DNA from: Burkholderia sp. IMCC1007
Lineage (GTDB): Bacteria > Pseudomonadota > Gammaproteobacteria > Burkholderiales > Burkholderiaceae
Assembly (NCBI RefSeq): GCF_027257875.1
Contig: NZ_JAPVQY010000041.1
Location: forward strand, 1-64,000
Length of the DNA: 64,000 nucleotides
Reading direction: 5' to 3'
Notes under the pieces: model-generated
What the model was told of the DNA's origin: nothing
Database searches by the model: none
What the model saw: only the letters and a program-made list of their open reading frames with translations
Position numbers and translations under genes: made by a program
Shown here: positions 1-9,369 of the stretch, one piece after another
Numbering within the stretch: position 1 is the stretch's first letter
Layout of the letters: the number at the start of each line of letters is the position of its first letter

Positions 1-59
1 TGAACCGCTCCGGGAATGTAGGAGACTTCGGATCTTGGCTGTAATTGGAGATTTGAAGT

Positions 60-407
60 ATGGAAAACGAAAGCAAGGTAAGGAAGCCCACCGGGACGCG
101 ATATTCAGATGAGGTGCGGGAGCGGGCGGTGCGGATGGTGTTTGAGCATCAGCACGAGTACGAAACGCAGGGGGCGGCGATCCGCTCGATCGCTTCGAAG
201 ATGGGGATGTCGCGCGAGACGCTGCGAAACTGGGTCATCCAGGCTGAGCGCGACCGTGGCCAGCGACCGGGCACGACGACTTCCGAGCTCTCACGGCTCA
301 AGGAACTGGAGCGCGAGAATCGTGAATTGCGCACGGCCAACGAGATCCTGCGCAAGGCCTCCGCGTATTTCGCGCAGGCGGAGCTCGACCGCCGATCGAA
401 ACCATGA
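60..407 (+). CDS. IS3-family transposase OrfA
   Basis: This 115-residue protein is the DNA-binding half of an IS3 transposase. It has a helix-turn-helix with SIASKMGMSRETLRNWV near residues 43-59, followed by a leucine-zipper-like helix (LKELERENRELRTANEILRK) typical of OrfA. Its stop codon overlaps the orfB start in an ATGA arrangement at 404-407, the usual site for programmed frameshifting or translational coupling to give OrfAB. It appears intact. Confidence 0.93.
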   Translation: MENESKVRKPTGTRYSDEVRERAVRMVFEHQHEYETQGAAIRSIASKMGMSRETLRNWVIQAERDRGQRPGTTTSELSRLKELERENRELRTANEILRKASAYFAQAELDRRSKP

Positions 408-1300
408 TCGCGTTTATCGACGAGCATCGCGACGTCTACGGTGTCGAGCCGATCTGCCGCCTGCTGCCGATCGCGCCGTCGACGTATTACCGGCACGCCG
501 GGCGGCGCAGCGATCCGGAGCAATGGCCAGAGCGAGCGCGTCGCGATGCTGAACTGAAGGCCCTCATCCGTGCGGTCTGGGACGAGAACTTTGGCGTGTA
601 TGGTGTGCGCAAGGTCTGGCGCCAGTTGCTGCGTGATGGTGTGAAGGTCGCGCGCTGCACGGTTGCGCGCCTGATGAAGGCGATGGGCCTCGAAGGTGTG
701 CGGCGCGGGCGCCGGATCAAGACGACGCAGCGCGACGATGCGGTGCCGTGCCCGCTGGACCGGGTCAAACGTCAGTTCCGTGCCGATCAGCCCAACGCGC
801 TGTGGGTTGCGGATTTTACCTATTGCTGGACATGGTCGGGCTTTGTCTACGTGGCCTTCGTCACTGATGTGTTTGCGCGCCGTATCGTCGGTTGGCGCGT
901 GTCGGCATCGATGAAGACTGACTTCGTGCTGGACGCGCTGAACCAGGCGTTACACGATCGCCAGCCGCCGCCCGGCCTCATTCATCATTCCGATCACGGG
1001 TCGCAATATCTCAGCATTCGGTACACCGAACGTTTGGTGGATGCTGGCGTGCAACCGTCCGCCGGCAGCGTTGGCGATTCGTACGATAATGCGCTGGCCG
1101 AGACAATCAACGGACTGTACAAGGCCGAAGTTGTGCACCGGCGTTCATGGCGTACGCTCCAGGATGTCGAACTCGCCACGCTGGAATGGGTACACTGGTA
1201 CAACCACCATCGGTTGCTCGGCCCGCTCGGGTACGTGTCGCCGGCGGAGGCGGAGCAAGCTTACAAACGGAATCTGGCGCTATCCGCTCGCGCGGCGTAG
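404..1300 (+). CDS. IS3-family transposase OrfB (DDE integrase)
   Basis: This 298-residue protein is the catalytic subunit. The N-terminal HTH_21 region (VYGVRKVWRQL) is followed by an rve-type integrase core. The three acidic residues of the DDE triad can be placed in VADFTYCW, HHSDHGSQY and DNALAETINGLYK. The spacing between the last Asp and Glu is of the usual 35-residue kind. The frame is uninterrupted, so the element may still be active. Confidence 0.93.
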   Translation: MIAFIDEHRDVYGVEPICRLLPIAPSTYYRHAGRRSDPEQWPERARRDAELKALIRAVWDENFGVYGVRKVWRQLLRDGVKVARCTVARLMKAMGLEGVRRGRRIKTTQRDDAVPCPLDRVKRQFRADQPNALWVADFTYCWTWSGFVYVAFVTDVFARRIVGWRVSASMKTDFVLDALNQALHDRQPPPGLIHHSDHGSQYLSIRYTERLVDAGVQPSAGSVGDSYDNALAETINGLYKAEVVHRRSWRTLQDVELATLEWVHWYNHHRLLGPLGYVSPAEAEQAYKRNLALSARAA

Positions 1301-1340
1301 CGCCAAACTCGGCGGTCTCCGACAAACCCGGCGCGGTTCA

Positions 1341-2283
1341 TGGTACCTGCGACATCGACCTTACCACAAGTGTAGGTGTAACCGAGGCCTAGCGTCACGA
1401 CCGGCGTGAAGGTATAGCTTCCCCAGATTTCAGCATTGGTGAACGCCACGCTGTTTCCGTCGATGCCATTCGCATCATTAAATTTCACGTGCGTATAGGC
1501 GAGTCCGATCATTCCGGGCCCAATTGTGTAAGTGCCGCCAAGACCAAATGTCTGCATGTTGGACGGGTGGCCAACATAGCCCCACGCGCCGTTCGTCGTG
1601 ACGCCGGGCGTGGCAGGGTGACTGGCAACAAAGTTACCATCGCCAAATTGTTCAGCAGGATTCTTGGCATAGAAGTACCCTGCGCCAAGATAAAATGGAC
1701 CGCGCGTGTATCTCAGACCGGTTGCTACTGTGCTTTCGCTGCCAAATTGACCCGCCACGCCGCCGAACGCGTACATGAGTTCGGCACTCACGCCAGCAAA
1801 AGACGGCGACGCGTATTTCACAACATTGTTGGTGCGAAAGCTGTTATCTGTGTTATCAATATCGCTCGGGTGCGCGAACAGAGCACCCCACTGGCCGTTA
1901 AACGTTGTAGGTTGAACTGCAACAATGAAAGAGTCGTATTGGCGACCGAGAGTGAGCGTACCGAGCGACTCATTCGTCAGGCCAACATAAGCGGTACGGC
2001 CGAACTCGCGGCCGCCCTGTCCCAGTTTGCCGTTGATCGGGTTGAAGCCGTTTTCCAATCGGAAGATGGCCTTGGTGCCACCGCCCAGATCCTCCGCTCC
2101 CAGTAGACCCCAGCGGCTACCCCGCAAGATGTTGCCTTGCATTGCCCACAGTTGGTTGCCACTGTCGTTGTTTACGTAAGACAGCCCAGTGTCAACGATG
2201 CCGTAGAGAGTGATGCTACTTTGGGCAAACGCCGATGCTTCTAAAGTGCCGATCAGCGCAAAAGCAATGAGCGACTTTTTCAT
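1341..2283 (-). pseudogene. Gram-negative general porin, 3' end removed by IS insertion
   Basis: The gene encodes an outer-membrane trimeric porin of the Burkholderia type (Porin_4). The start at 2283 is chosen because MKKSLIAFALIGTLEASAFA is a clear signal peptide with an AFA/QSS cleavage site, and a CGGAGA ribosome site precedes it. The mature part has SSITLYGIVDTGLSYV and the family signature SRWGLLGAEDLGGG. About 314 residues remain. The frame then enters the IS3 element at 1340 and ends in 13-20 foreign residues, so the last strands and the C-terminal aromatic residue needed for outer-membrane assembly are lost. It is very unlikely to be functional. Confidence 0.9.
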
Positions 2284-2321
2284 TAATCGGTCTCCGAGAT
2301 TTTGGTTCTTTAGAGCGCTCC

Positions 2322-2425
2322 GCATTGGTTGCGAGCGCCTTGCCAAGATTCACGTCGCCTTCCTCAAACCAGGTTGCTGCCTGATCTGCTGGAATACCCT
2401 TCGGCGCACTCAGCAGTCGTCATGA
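2322..2425 (+). pseudogene. C-terminal remnant of an IS5-family (IS427-type) transposase
   Basis: A short frame reading RLAKIHVAFLKPGCCLICW followed by NTLRR matches the extreme C-terminus of IS427-group transposases. The same sequence occurs, somewhat diverged, in the decayed element near 42330-42410. Nothing else of the element remains here. It lies between the cut porin and the downstream MFS gene. Confidence 0.7.
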
Positions 2426-2434
2426 AAGCGCTTT

Positions 2435-3748
2435 CTAAGTCGATTGTGTCCTGGTATTCGCGGAGTGGTGACGAGTGGACAGCGGTGCCATCGACATGAC
2501 CAATGCGGCGGCCGCAGCTGGAATCCCAAATGCGTAGAACTGTGCCGTGACGGGGAGTCCTGCCGCGATAGCCCCTCCATAGAGCGGTCCGAGAATGGCG
2601 CCTACGCGGCCGACGCCAACAGCCATCCCAATGCCGGTCCCCCGAAGTGACGCCGGGTAATACGAGGCAACAAAAGTATTTGTGAGTGTTTGCATGGCCG
2701 GCCCGCCCATCCCAATCAAGGCTACGAGCAGGAAGCCTGCCCAAATGTCAAGCCGGAAGCTGAGGAGGATGTATGACGCTGCCGCGATGAGCAAACCTGA
2801 GACGATCACTTTGCGACTGCCGACGCAGTCGGCGATACGGGCAGTCACTAGCGTACCGAGAATGAAGCCAGTGTACAGGACGGTGACCATCAGCAATGCG
2901 GATCCGAAGCTATAGCCTCCGGAACGCATGAGTACGGGGATCCAATACCCTGAGAGCGTCGCGGTGGTCTGGACAAGTATCATCACCAGCCAGAACAGAA
3001 CTGTGACTACCAACCTTTTACCTGAAAAGATCTGTCGGAGGCGATCGCACGCACTATTATGTTGTCCCTTTTGCACGTCGCGGATTTCGAGGTCCGTAAT
3101 ACCGTAGCGCGAAGCGATCTCCCGGGCTCGGACTTCGTCCCCGATGCTCATCAAGAAGGCTGGCGACTCCGGAAAAATCTTGATTAACACCGGGACGATT
3201 AGTAGAGCGACAGTGCCGATCGCGAACATCGCCCGGAAATTTGAGATCGGAAGCAGCCACGCTGACAACAAGCCCGCAGCGATCCCCCCAAAACCGACGC
3301 CGATGAAGCTGTTACTTGCCGTCCGCTGACGGTGCTCGGTTGGGGAGAACTCTATGAGCATCGCGACCGCGGCTGGCATCACAGTGCCGGCTCCGAGACC
3401 GGTAAGAACTCTACCGAGGCCCATAATCAGGGGTGTTGGCGCCATCGATGAAACGAGCATGCCACCTGAGAAGATCGCAGTCGACGTAAGCAGAACTGAC
3501 TTTCGGCCAAACCTGTCGACCAGGAACGCGGCGGAGAACGCACCAATGACGAGGCCGATCCCAGACGCGGAACCAATAACTCCGATCTCCGATGCTGTCA
3601 TCTGCCAACTGACGTAATCCAGTAGTGAGGGGGCGATGGTTCCGAACATCGCGAGGTCGTAACCCTCGAGAACGAGAATGATGAAGCAGACCACCACGGG
3701 AAGTCGCGAGCTTCGCGGTTCAATCTCCGGGGAAAGGGAAGCTGACAT
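2435..3748 (-). CDS. MFS transporter, aromatic acid:H+ symporter type
   Basis: This protein of about 437 residues has twelve predicted membrane segments. The first segment carries LEGYDLAMFGTIAPSLL, a variant of the DGxD motif of the aromatic acid:H+ symporter (AAHS) family (PcaK/BenK/MhpT type). The loop 2-3 motif is DRFGRKSVLL. The ATG at 3748 is preferred over a TTG 33 bases upstream because CGGAG lies just before it. The likely role is uptake of an aromatic or short organic acid across the inner membrane. No catabolic gene is adjacent, so the substrate is unknown. An inverted repeat at 3783-3806 lies just upstream and could be its operator. Confidence 0.85.
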   Translation of the reverse strand: MSASLSPEIEPRSSRLPVVVCFIILVLEGYDLAMFGTIAPSLLDYVSWQMTASEIGVIGSASGIGLVIGAFSAAFLVDRFGRKSVLLTSTAIFSGGMLVSSMAPTPLIMGLGRVLTGLGAGTVMPAAVAMLIEFSPTEHRQRTASNSFIGVGFGGIAAGLLSAWLLPISNFRAMFAIGTVALLIVPVLIKIFPESPAFLMSIGDEVRAREIASRYGITDLEIRDVQKGQHNSACDRLRQIFSGKRLVVTVLFWLVMILVQTTATLSGYWIPVLMRSGGYSFGSALLMVTVLYTGFILGTLVTARIADCVGSRKVIVSGLLIAAASYILLSFRLDIWAGFLLVALIGMGGPAMQTLTNTFVASYYPASLRGTGIGMAVGVGRVGAILGPLYGGAIAAGLPVTAQFYAFGIPAAAAALVMSMAPLSTRHHSANTRTQST

Positions 3749-3782
3749 GCTAACTCCGATAGCGTACTTCGCTGTGTTCAAG

Positions 3783-3806
3783 ATTAGATTTAATTACATA
3801 TCTAAT
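3783..3806. promoter_or_regulatory. Inverted repeat upstream of the MFS gene, candidate operator
   Basis: ATTAGAT and ATCTAAT form perfect 7-bp arms around a 10-bp AT-rich spacer. The site is about 35 bases upstream of the MFS start codon in an otherwise less AT-rich area. The spacing suits a dimeric MarR or GntR regulator, but no regulator gene is adjacent. Confidence 0.35.
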
Positions 3807-3949
3807 TATATGGTGCGTGCACCGGGATCGCCTATCGGAAACTTCTTGGTATAAACCCGCTCTTGCGGTGGACTATCACCTCGCACCGGGAAATTAGAGG
3901 TCTTAGGAGTGGTGGGCCGAGTGACATTGCATTGTCGAGCTTTCTCGTT

Positions 3950-4440
3950 AGTCGAGAAAACCCTGTAGCGAGAAAGTCGCATAGAAGGCGAAAGGTCCTG
4001 CCTTTCAGAGGACAGTACCAAGGCGCAATGCGCGTGCTGCATGGCGTCACGTGGCGGCTGGCCGCCGCTGCGTCCTAAGTGCTGGCAGACCCATGCCGAC
4101 GGGCTCAGCCGTGCGTAGCGGCGCGCGATGAGCGCGATCGCGCTATGTCGCACCGCGGCGCTTGGCGGGCATGTCGAACGGCGCGACGCCTGCGCTCATC
4201 GGCGGATTACCACAACTCGTACGCCAGAAGGTTCGGCGGCGGGGCGAGCGACGCCAAGCATCCTGCGACAGATGGCGAGTTTGGCTGCCCGATGGCGATT
4301 GGCGAGCCAGCCGTAACTGCGAATGCGCTGGAAGCCGTCGGGCAGCACCTACAGCAGGAAGCGACGGATGAACTCGTCGACCGCGTGGATCATGGTCTTG
4401 GTGGCGGCAGCCTGTTTATAGTCTTTCCAGTCGAAGGTGA
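3950..4440 (-). pseudogene. IS91-family transposase remnant
   Basis: On the minus strand one reading frame gives VTFDWKDYKQ, DEFIRRFLL, a TAG stop, then VLPDGFQRIRSYGWLANRHR and AAKLAICRRMLGV. This is the characteristic C-terminal half of IS91-type transposases (FIRRFLLHVLPDGFxRIRHYG). At least two in-frame stops interrupt it and the catalytic N-terminal part is absent. The 3' limit is approximate because similarity fades below about 4.0 kb. Confidence 0.72.
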
Positions 4441-4650
4441 CTGCGTCGACATGTGCAGGCCACCGACGACGAGGGCCAGCGGGCCGAAAAGACTGCCGCC
4501 GATAATCTCGGCGACCATCATCGCACTGCACAGCGCTATCACCATCCAAGTTCTGCGCTCGTTATTCTCTTGGGCTGCGCCCGGAAAGATGTGCTCATGT
4601 TCCGCCCCGAGGAGGTATCCTAAAACATGATCATGTCTCTCGGCCCTCAC
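4441..4650 (-). pseudogene. N-terminal fragment of a cation diffusion facilitator (DmeF-like)
   Basis: The fragment of about 70 residues contains HDHV and then NERRTWMVIALCSAMMVAEI followed by IGGSLFGPLALVVGGLHM. This matches the first membrane segments of DmeF/CzcD-type metal efflux proteins. The sequence runs directly into the IS91 remnant at about 4440, so the gene seems to have been cut by that element. The first codon of the recognisable frame is a GTG at 4650, but the true start is uncertain. Confidence 0.62.
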
Positions 4651-4694
4651 TTCAAGTAGCTGTGGACTACTTCGATTAGCTGTTCACAAAATCG

Positions 4695-5948
4695 TTACAG
4701 CAAGCCGGAGAATCCTCCCCAAATGCCGAGTGCGCAGGTAGCGACTGAGGCCGCGATTAGTAGCCATAGATAGCCACCCCGCAACCGTTGGCTTTCCGGT
4801 AGGGTTCTGGCGGCCAGCGCGACCAGAAAACCAATCGCCAGCGGCAGCATGAACGCATTGAGAACCTGAGTGCCTACGTTGAGCCACACTAGGTTGGGGA
4901 CGAACCAGACCAGGGTGGCGCTTCCCGCTACACATGCGGCATAGATGCCGTAGAACCAGGGTGCCTGTAGCGGCCTGAACTCGAGCGAGCGACGGTAACC
5001 GGCTACCTCGCCGATTCCCCAAGCCATTGCCAGCGAGGAAACGATCGCAGCCACCGACGCGGCACCCAACACGCCGATACTGAAAATCAGTCGACCAGCC
5101 TGGCCGCCTAGGAACGGAGTCAGCGCCTTGCTGATGTCCGCGACCGTATTGAGTTGAGCTTGGGTCCCCTTCGAGCCCAGGGTGGCGGCGGCAGCGATTA
5201 GCACGGCGGCGGTCAACAGTTGCGTCAACACTGCCCCGATCGCGGTGTCCCATCGCGCGGCCCGGTGTTGTCGCGGCAACAGTTTCTTATCCGCCACCGC
5301 CGACTGCTGATAAAAGATCATCCACGGATTGAACACAGCGCCGATCAATGCGGCTGCCAGGTAAAGGAAGTGGTGATTGCTCAACGGTAGGTGGACGGCA
5401 TGATAGACGATGGTCGTCAGATCGGGATGCGCGGCCCAGACGACGAAGAAGAACGCCAGCTCAAAGAAGCCGATGGCGAGAGCCATTCGTTCCACCCGAC
5501 GGTAAGAACCGGTCACCACCACGCAAAGCAGCATGGCTGCCGCAATCGGTAGCACCAAACTGCGCGACAAACCATACATCTCGCCGATACCCGCCACGCC
5601 CGTGAACTCGGTGACCATGGAACCGATCGTGGCAACGATCAGACTGATGACCGACAGGCAGGCCCAGCCGACGCCGAACTTGTCGCGAATGAGCTCGCCG
5701 TGGCCGCGGCCGGTATAAATTCCGAGCCGCACGGTCAGTTCCTGCACCATGTAAAGCAACGGGATCAAGAACAGCAACAACGGTAAGAGCCGATAGCCCC
5801 ACTGGGAACCGCTCTGCGCGGCCGTCACCACATTGCCTGCGTCGGTGTCGGCCAGCATGACGAGCAGGCCCGGGCCCCACAGGGCAACGGACTGTAGCCG
5901 GGCCAGGACGCGGCGGTAAACTGTGATTGCTGGACGCACTTCGCTCAT
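4695..5948 (-). CDS. NRAMP-related divalent metal transporter
   Basis: This 417-residue protein has about eleven hydrophobic segments and the conserved loop TGRGHGELIRDKFG after segment 2-3. In segment 1 the metal-binding motif of canonical NRAMP proteins (DPGN) is DTDAGN (residues 34-39). In segment 6 the usual A/CxxMPH is replaced by VFNPWM (about 205-210). NRAMP relatives lacking the methionine motif often prefer other metals such as Mg2+ or Mn2+, so the substrate should not be assumed to be Mn/Fe. It sits beside a broken metal-efflux gene, which suggests the edge of a former metal-homeostasis segment. No operon partner is seen. Confidence 0.8.
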   Translation of the reverse strand: MSEVRPAITVYRRVLARLQSVALWGPGLLVMLADTDAGNVVTAAQSGSQWGYRLLPLLLFLIPLLYMVQELTVRLGIYTGRGHGELIRDKFGVGWACLSVISLIVATIGSMVTEFTGVAGIGEMYGLSRSLVLPIAAAMLLCVVVTGSYRRVERMALAIGFFELAFFFVVWAAHPDLTTIVYHAVHLPLSNHHFLYLAAALIGAVFNPWMIFYQQSAVADKKLLPRQHRAARWDTAIGAVLTQLLTAAVLIAAAATLGSKGTQAQLNTVADISKALTPFLGGQAGRLIFSIGVLGAASVAAIVSSLAMAWGIGEVAGYRRSLEFRPLQAPWFYGIYAACVAGSATLVWFVPNLVWLNVGTQVLNAFMLPLAIGFLVALAARTLPESQRLRGGYLWLLIAASVATCALGIWGGFSGLL

Positions 5949-6664
5949 GATGCGGCGGCTCTTTCAGTTCAGAATCCTATGACCACATTTTCACAGATCG
6001 AGCAATGCTGGATGGAGCTGAACATGCAAAATGACGAGTCAGCGTCTGGGACAATCCGAGGCAATGCTGGTCACGAGCTGATTGACTGACATGAGCGTGA
6101 CGCGGCCCGATCTCACCGCGTGGCGATAGGCATGCTTCACTCCTGAACCGCCCACATCGCATCAACGACCAAGGTACAGGCGAGCTACCCGCGAGGGCTT
6201 TGATGAACGTGCTGCCCCCGGCAGGACGAAGAGCAAGCTCGATGATCAGCGCCGCGACTTCTGATACGACGAGGCCGAGCACCAGGCCGCGCCATCCGTT
6301 CAAGATTAATCTGGTCCTGGCCTTCATTCCCGCGGGCCCCCGAAAGATGTGAGCAATTTTGGTCACCGTCGGCAATGGCGGCAAGCCTATCGGGGCTAAG
6401 TCATTCCGGCACCGGCTCGTCTTCCTTTGCCGATCGACTGACGCTGGAGACGCCCATTTCCATGCTGATGCGACTGGCGACCTGCTCGAGCCGGGTCTGA
6501 TCTTTAGGATGGCTGCGGCAGGTCGCAGTGACCTCAATGCGAGGCGGTTGATCCTCTGGTCCAATCATCGCGCTGCGTTGCCCAACTCACGCGCTCGAAG
6601 CCTTGCGGCATACCGCGGCGATCATTAAATGCCAATAGACGCGAACGTCTGCGGAGCGAGTTAG
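5949..6664. other. Intergenic stretch with no recognised gene
   Basis: About 700 bases separate the NRAMP start and the IS5 element. Open frames exist on both strands, including one with a hydrophobic patch (LVLGLVVSEVAALIIELAL) on the minus strand. None has a convincing start, ribosome site or recognisable domain. It may be a decayed membrane-protein gene; I cannot identify it. Confidence 0.4.
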
Positions 6665-7854
6665 GGATGGTGTTCAAAACACGCTCGGCGACGCTGACCT
6701 GACAACGCAAGTATCGCCAAGTGAAATCAATGGGATGAAACGTGCGAATTCCGCGTTCTATTCAGCATAGAAGTAGTCCAGCGGTCTGTGCTCCGGCTCG
6801 TCTGAACCGAATCCGGTCACACTCATGCTACGAACTCCTGCAGAATTCGGTGGCGTACCATCCACAGATTGCTCAAGGCGAACAGCGTGTGCAGTTGCTG
6901 CGTGTTCTTCGCCAATCCACGATAACGCACCTTGAGATGGCCAAACTGGCGCTTGATAACGCGAAACGGATGCTCGACCTTGGCACGAATACGCGCCTTC
7001 AGCCTTTCGAATTCGTCAAGCAGTTGGCCCAGCGGCGTGTCCTTGTTCAAAGCACGACGTTTGCCCGGACGCATGGCGATGTGCCAGTTGGCCTTGACGT
7101 CTTGCATTTCCTCGCGCTTTTGCACGCCCTGGTAACCCGCATCACCAAACACCTCGCGTTCGTCACCATGCACGAGCGCACGCGCTTGCGTCACATCGTT
7201 GACATTGGCAGCCGTCCCCACGACCGTGTGCACGAGACCCGAGTCGGCGTCCACGCCGATATGACACTTCATGCCAAAGTGCCATTCATTTCCCTTCTTG
7301 GTCTGATGCATTTCGGGATCGCGCTCACCGCCCTTATTCTTGGTCGAACTCGGCGCGGCAATCAGTGTGGCATCAACCGCCGTCCCTTCCTTGAGCATGT
7401 AGCCATTCGCACTGAGCTGGGCGTTGACGGTCACCAGAAATTGCTCGGCCAACCGGTGTTGTTCCAGCAGATGCCGAAAGCGCAGGATACTGACCCGATC
7501 TGGCAATCGGCTCATGCCACCCAGCCCGGCAAATTCGCGATACAGCGGTACGTCGTACAGCGCCTCTTCCATCGCGACATCGCTCAGACCAAACCATTGT
7601 TGCAGGAAGTGGATGCGCAACATTGCTTCAATCGGAAATGGCCGGCGACCCGTCGCCTTGGTCGGCGCGTGCGGTTCTATCACCGCCACGAATTCGTTCC
7701 ATGGCACCACGCGCTCCATCTCATCCAGGAACGCACGCTTGCGCGTGCGCCGGTTCGTCAGGTCAAGGTTCAGGTCGGTCTGTTTCATGCGCTCATTGTG
7801 CCAGGCAACCTCAGTCCTGAACATTCCATGTTGTCTGAGTTTTGAACACCATCC
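6665..7854 (-). mobile_element. Complete IS5-family insertion sequence with TTAG duplication
   Basis: The element is 1190 bp. Perfect 16-bp terminal repeats GGATGGTGTTCAAAAC lie at 6665-6680 and, inverted, at 7839-7854. A 4-bp direct repeat TTAG flanks it at 6661-6664 and 7855-7858, matching the YTAR-type target of IS5 proper. It holds one intact transposase gene. Ends, duplication and gene are all intact, so the insertion looks recent. Confidence 0.96.
6823..7788 (-). CDS. IS5-family transposase
   Basis: The protein has about 321 residues from the ATG at 7788; an in-frame ATG 36 bases upstream is also possible. An N-terminal DUF772-like region (PFPIEAMLRIHFLQQWFGLS) precedes the DDE core. 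The acidic triad can be placed in GTAVDATLI, FGDAGYQG and VEHPFRVIKRQFG, the last being the IS5 signature Y/HxxxxRxxxxxxF-type block. The frame is complete. Confidence 0.94.
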   Translation of the reverse strand: MKQTDLNLDLTNRRTRKRAFLDEMERVVPWNEFVAVIEPHAPTKATGRRPFPIEAMLRIHFLQQWFGLSDVAMEEALYDVPLYREFAGLGGMSRLPDRVSILRFRHLLEQHRLAEQFLVTVNAQLSANGYMLKEGTAVDATLIAAPSSTKNKGGERDPEMHQTKKGNEWHFGMKCHIGVDADSGLVHTVVGTAANVNDVTQARALVHGDEREVFGDAGYQGVQKREEMQDVKANWHIAMRPGKRRALNKDTPLGQLLDEFERLKARIRAKVEHPFRVIKRQFGHLKVRYRGLAKNTQQLHTLFALSNLWMVRHRILQEFVA

Positions 7855-7952
7855 TTAGCACAAACTTTTTTAATTACCAATCGCAGACCGACCGCGATCG
7901 GCCTCATTCACACGCCCGCAGCTGCGATCGCCAACCAAAAAAACGTCTGCTG

Positions 7953-7970
7953 TATGCTGAGTTCAGCATA
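7953..7970. promoter_or_regulatory. Perfect 8+8 bp palindrome, function unknown
   Basis: TATGCTGA and TCAGCATA are separated by GT and followed by five A residues. It lies in the 330-base stretch between the IS5 element and the FadL-type gene, where I see no other gene. It could be an operator or a small hairpin; there is no T-run downstream to call it a terminator. Confidence 0.25.
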
Positions 7971-8184
7971 AAAATAGCGCGTCGTCGTGGCCCACCCGTG
8001 CGTAGAATGGCTTATATCGACACGGCAGTGTCAATGCGGCGTTGGTTAGATGCTCGCCGTGGAAAATTGCCGAGCAAAACATCAGGCGATGTATCGCGAA
8101 TCGCTTGCTGCCAGGGAGCGGTGGCGAAAGCCACTTATACGCAATGTGGCCTTACTCTTTTCGATATGTCTCGATCCGGAATAA

Positions 8185-9369
8185 TCAGAACTTTCTCGAG
8201 TAACCCACGGAAATGAAATTGACCCGCATATAGGGGTTTGTGCCTGCGCTCATGCCAGTTCCGTTAACTTGAACTCGAGGAGACACCCCGTACGCGAGGG
8301 ATAAATCAGATTTGTTTGCGAAGTGATAGGTCGCACCGATGGTGTACGTCCGGTTAACGGTCGCGGGAATGATAAAAGTGAGTGCCGTATTGTCCGACGT
8401 AAGTAATTGGTTAGCCATCTCAAAACCCGCCCGCAGGGTGAGTCGGTCGGTCATGGCGTATTGCACGCCGAATCGATAGGCATTGATATTAGCGAATCCA
8501 GTCCCTGAACCGTTGATTGCACCCGGTGCCGCTGAGAAGTTCAGCGGGTTTCCCAATCCACGGGTATTTCGGAAATTGAATCGAATCCAGTCGAATGCGA
8601 GAAGCAATTTCTGCGTCGGCCGGAGTGCGATGCCCGCGCCATATTGCTCCGGCTCCTGGAACCTGCCGCCGTCGGCAAATATGTGGCTATATTTCGACCA
8701 CGGCTGGTAATAAATCTTTGAGGCGTAGAACGCACCCACGGAAACCTGGGGTGTGAGGCGACTCAGCCATCCGACCTTGATGCCATAGCCAGGCTTCCAA
8801 TCTCTACCTTGATTTGGCAATCCCGTTTGAGCCTCAATTCCGCCAACGCTAATTGTAGACATTGCTCCCACCGCTGATATGGCAATCGCGTTATCTCCAT
8901 TCGCGCCGAAACGGTAAGCAATCGTAGGTGCAACGTGTGCAAAAATGGCTTGCGAGTACGTTTTCGAATTTCCTGGAATCTCTCCGTACGGATATCCATA
9001 GTTGACCGCTGCTCCGGCAGCCCAAGAAGCAACGCCCACGACGAAACTCGGACTGAGCGCTTTGACGTATCCAAACTCCGGTAGGGGAGCAATACCTGTT
9101 TTGGCCGGATACGACTTACCGTCTTGCTGCGCTCCATCGTTCGTGATAAACAATCCGGTCCCAACGTCAAGCCTGTCTCCTGAGAATGCAATCCCGGCCG
9201 GATTTCCAGCGGGTGCGAGCGCAGACTCCCCTACTGCAATCCCAGCGCCGCCCATGCCTTGCGCTTGCGTCCCGTATCCTGTTGGATAGATCCCTACGCT
9301 AGCGATGCTTACGTTGGCAATACCAGATAGTGCAAGAAGTACCGCATTTTTCGTAAACGGGCGATTCAT
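8185..9369 (-). CDS. FadL/TodX-family outer-membrane channel
   Basis: This 394-residue protein is an outer-membrane beta-barrel channel for hydrophobic substrates such as fatty acids or aromatic hydrocarbons. A signal peptide covers about the first 23 residues. The mature protein has the family's N-terminal GTQAQGMGGAGIAVGES block and NPAGIAF, alternating barrel strands, and a C-terminal phenylalanine (VGYSRKF) for assembly. A GGAGA ribosome site precedes the start. It stands alone, and its distance from the operon at 15.6 kb gives no firm link to it. Confidence 0.9.
   Translation of the reverse strand: MNRPFTKNAVLLALSGIANVSIASVGIYPTGYGTQAQGMGGAGIAVGESALAPAGNPAGIAFSGDRLDVGTGLFITNDGAQQDGKSYPAKTGIAPLPEFGYVKALSPSFVVGVASWAAGAAVNYGYPYGEIPGNSKTYSQAIFAHVAPTIAYRFGANGDNAIAISAVGAMSTISVGGIEAQTGLPNQGRDWKPGYGIKVGWLSRLTPQVSVGAFYASKIYYQPWSKYSHIFADGGRFQEPEQYGAGIALRPTQKLLLAFDWIRFNFRNTRGLGNPLNFSAAPGAINGSGTGFANINAYRFGVQYAMTDRLTLRAGFEMANQLLTSDNTALTFIIPATVNRTYTIGATYHFANKSDLSLAYGVSPRVQVNGTGMSAGTNPYMRVNFISVGYSRKF

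Larger units (their letters stand above)
1..1340 (+). mobile_element. Complete IS3-family insertion sequence (IS51-like)
   Basis: The element carries overlapping orfA and orfB and has imperfect terminal inverted repeats. The left end starts TGAACCGCTCCGGG at base 1; the right end, read inward from 1340, starts TGAACCGCGCCGGG. 22 of the outermost 26 positions match. The right end lies inside a porin reading frame, so the element has cut that gene. The 3-bp target duplication cannot be checked because the left flank is outside the window; the right flank begins TGG. That the window opens on the first base of the element suggests a contig boundary at a repeated sequence. Confidence 0.93.

Noticed and set aside
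7953..7970. Terminator at the TATGCTGA/TCAGCATA palindrome
   Set aside because: Loop of two bases and no T-run on either strand after the stem; kept only as a low-confidence palindrome.
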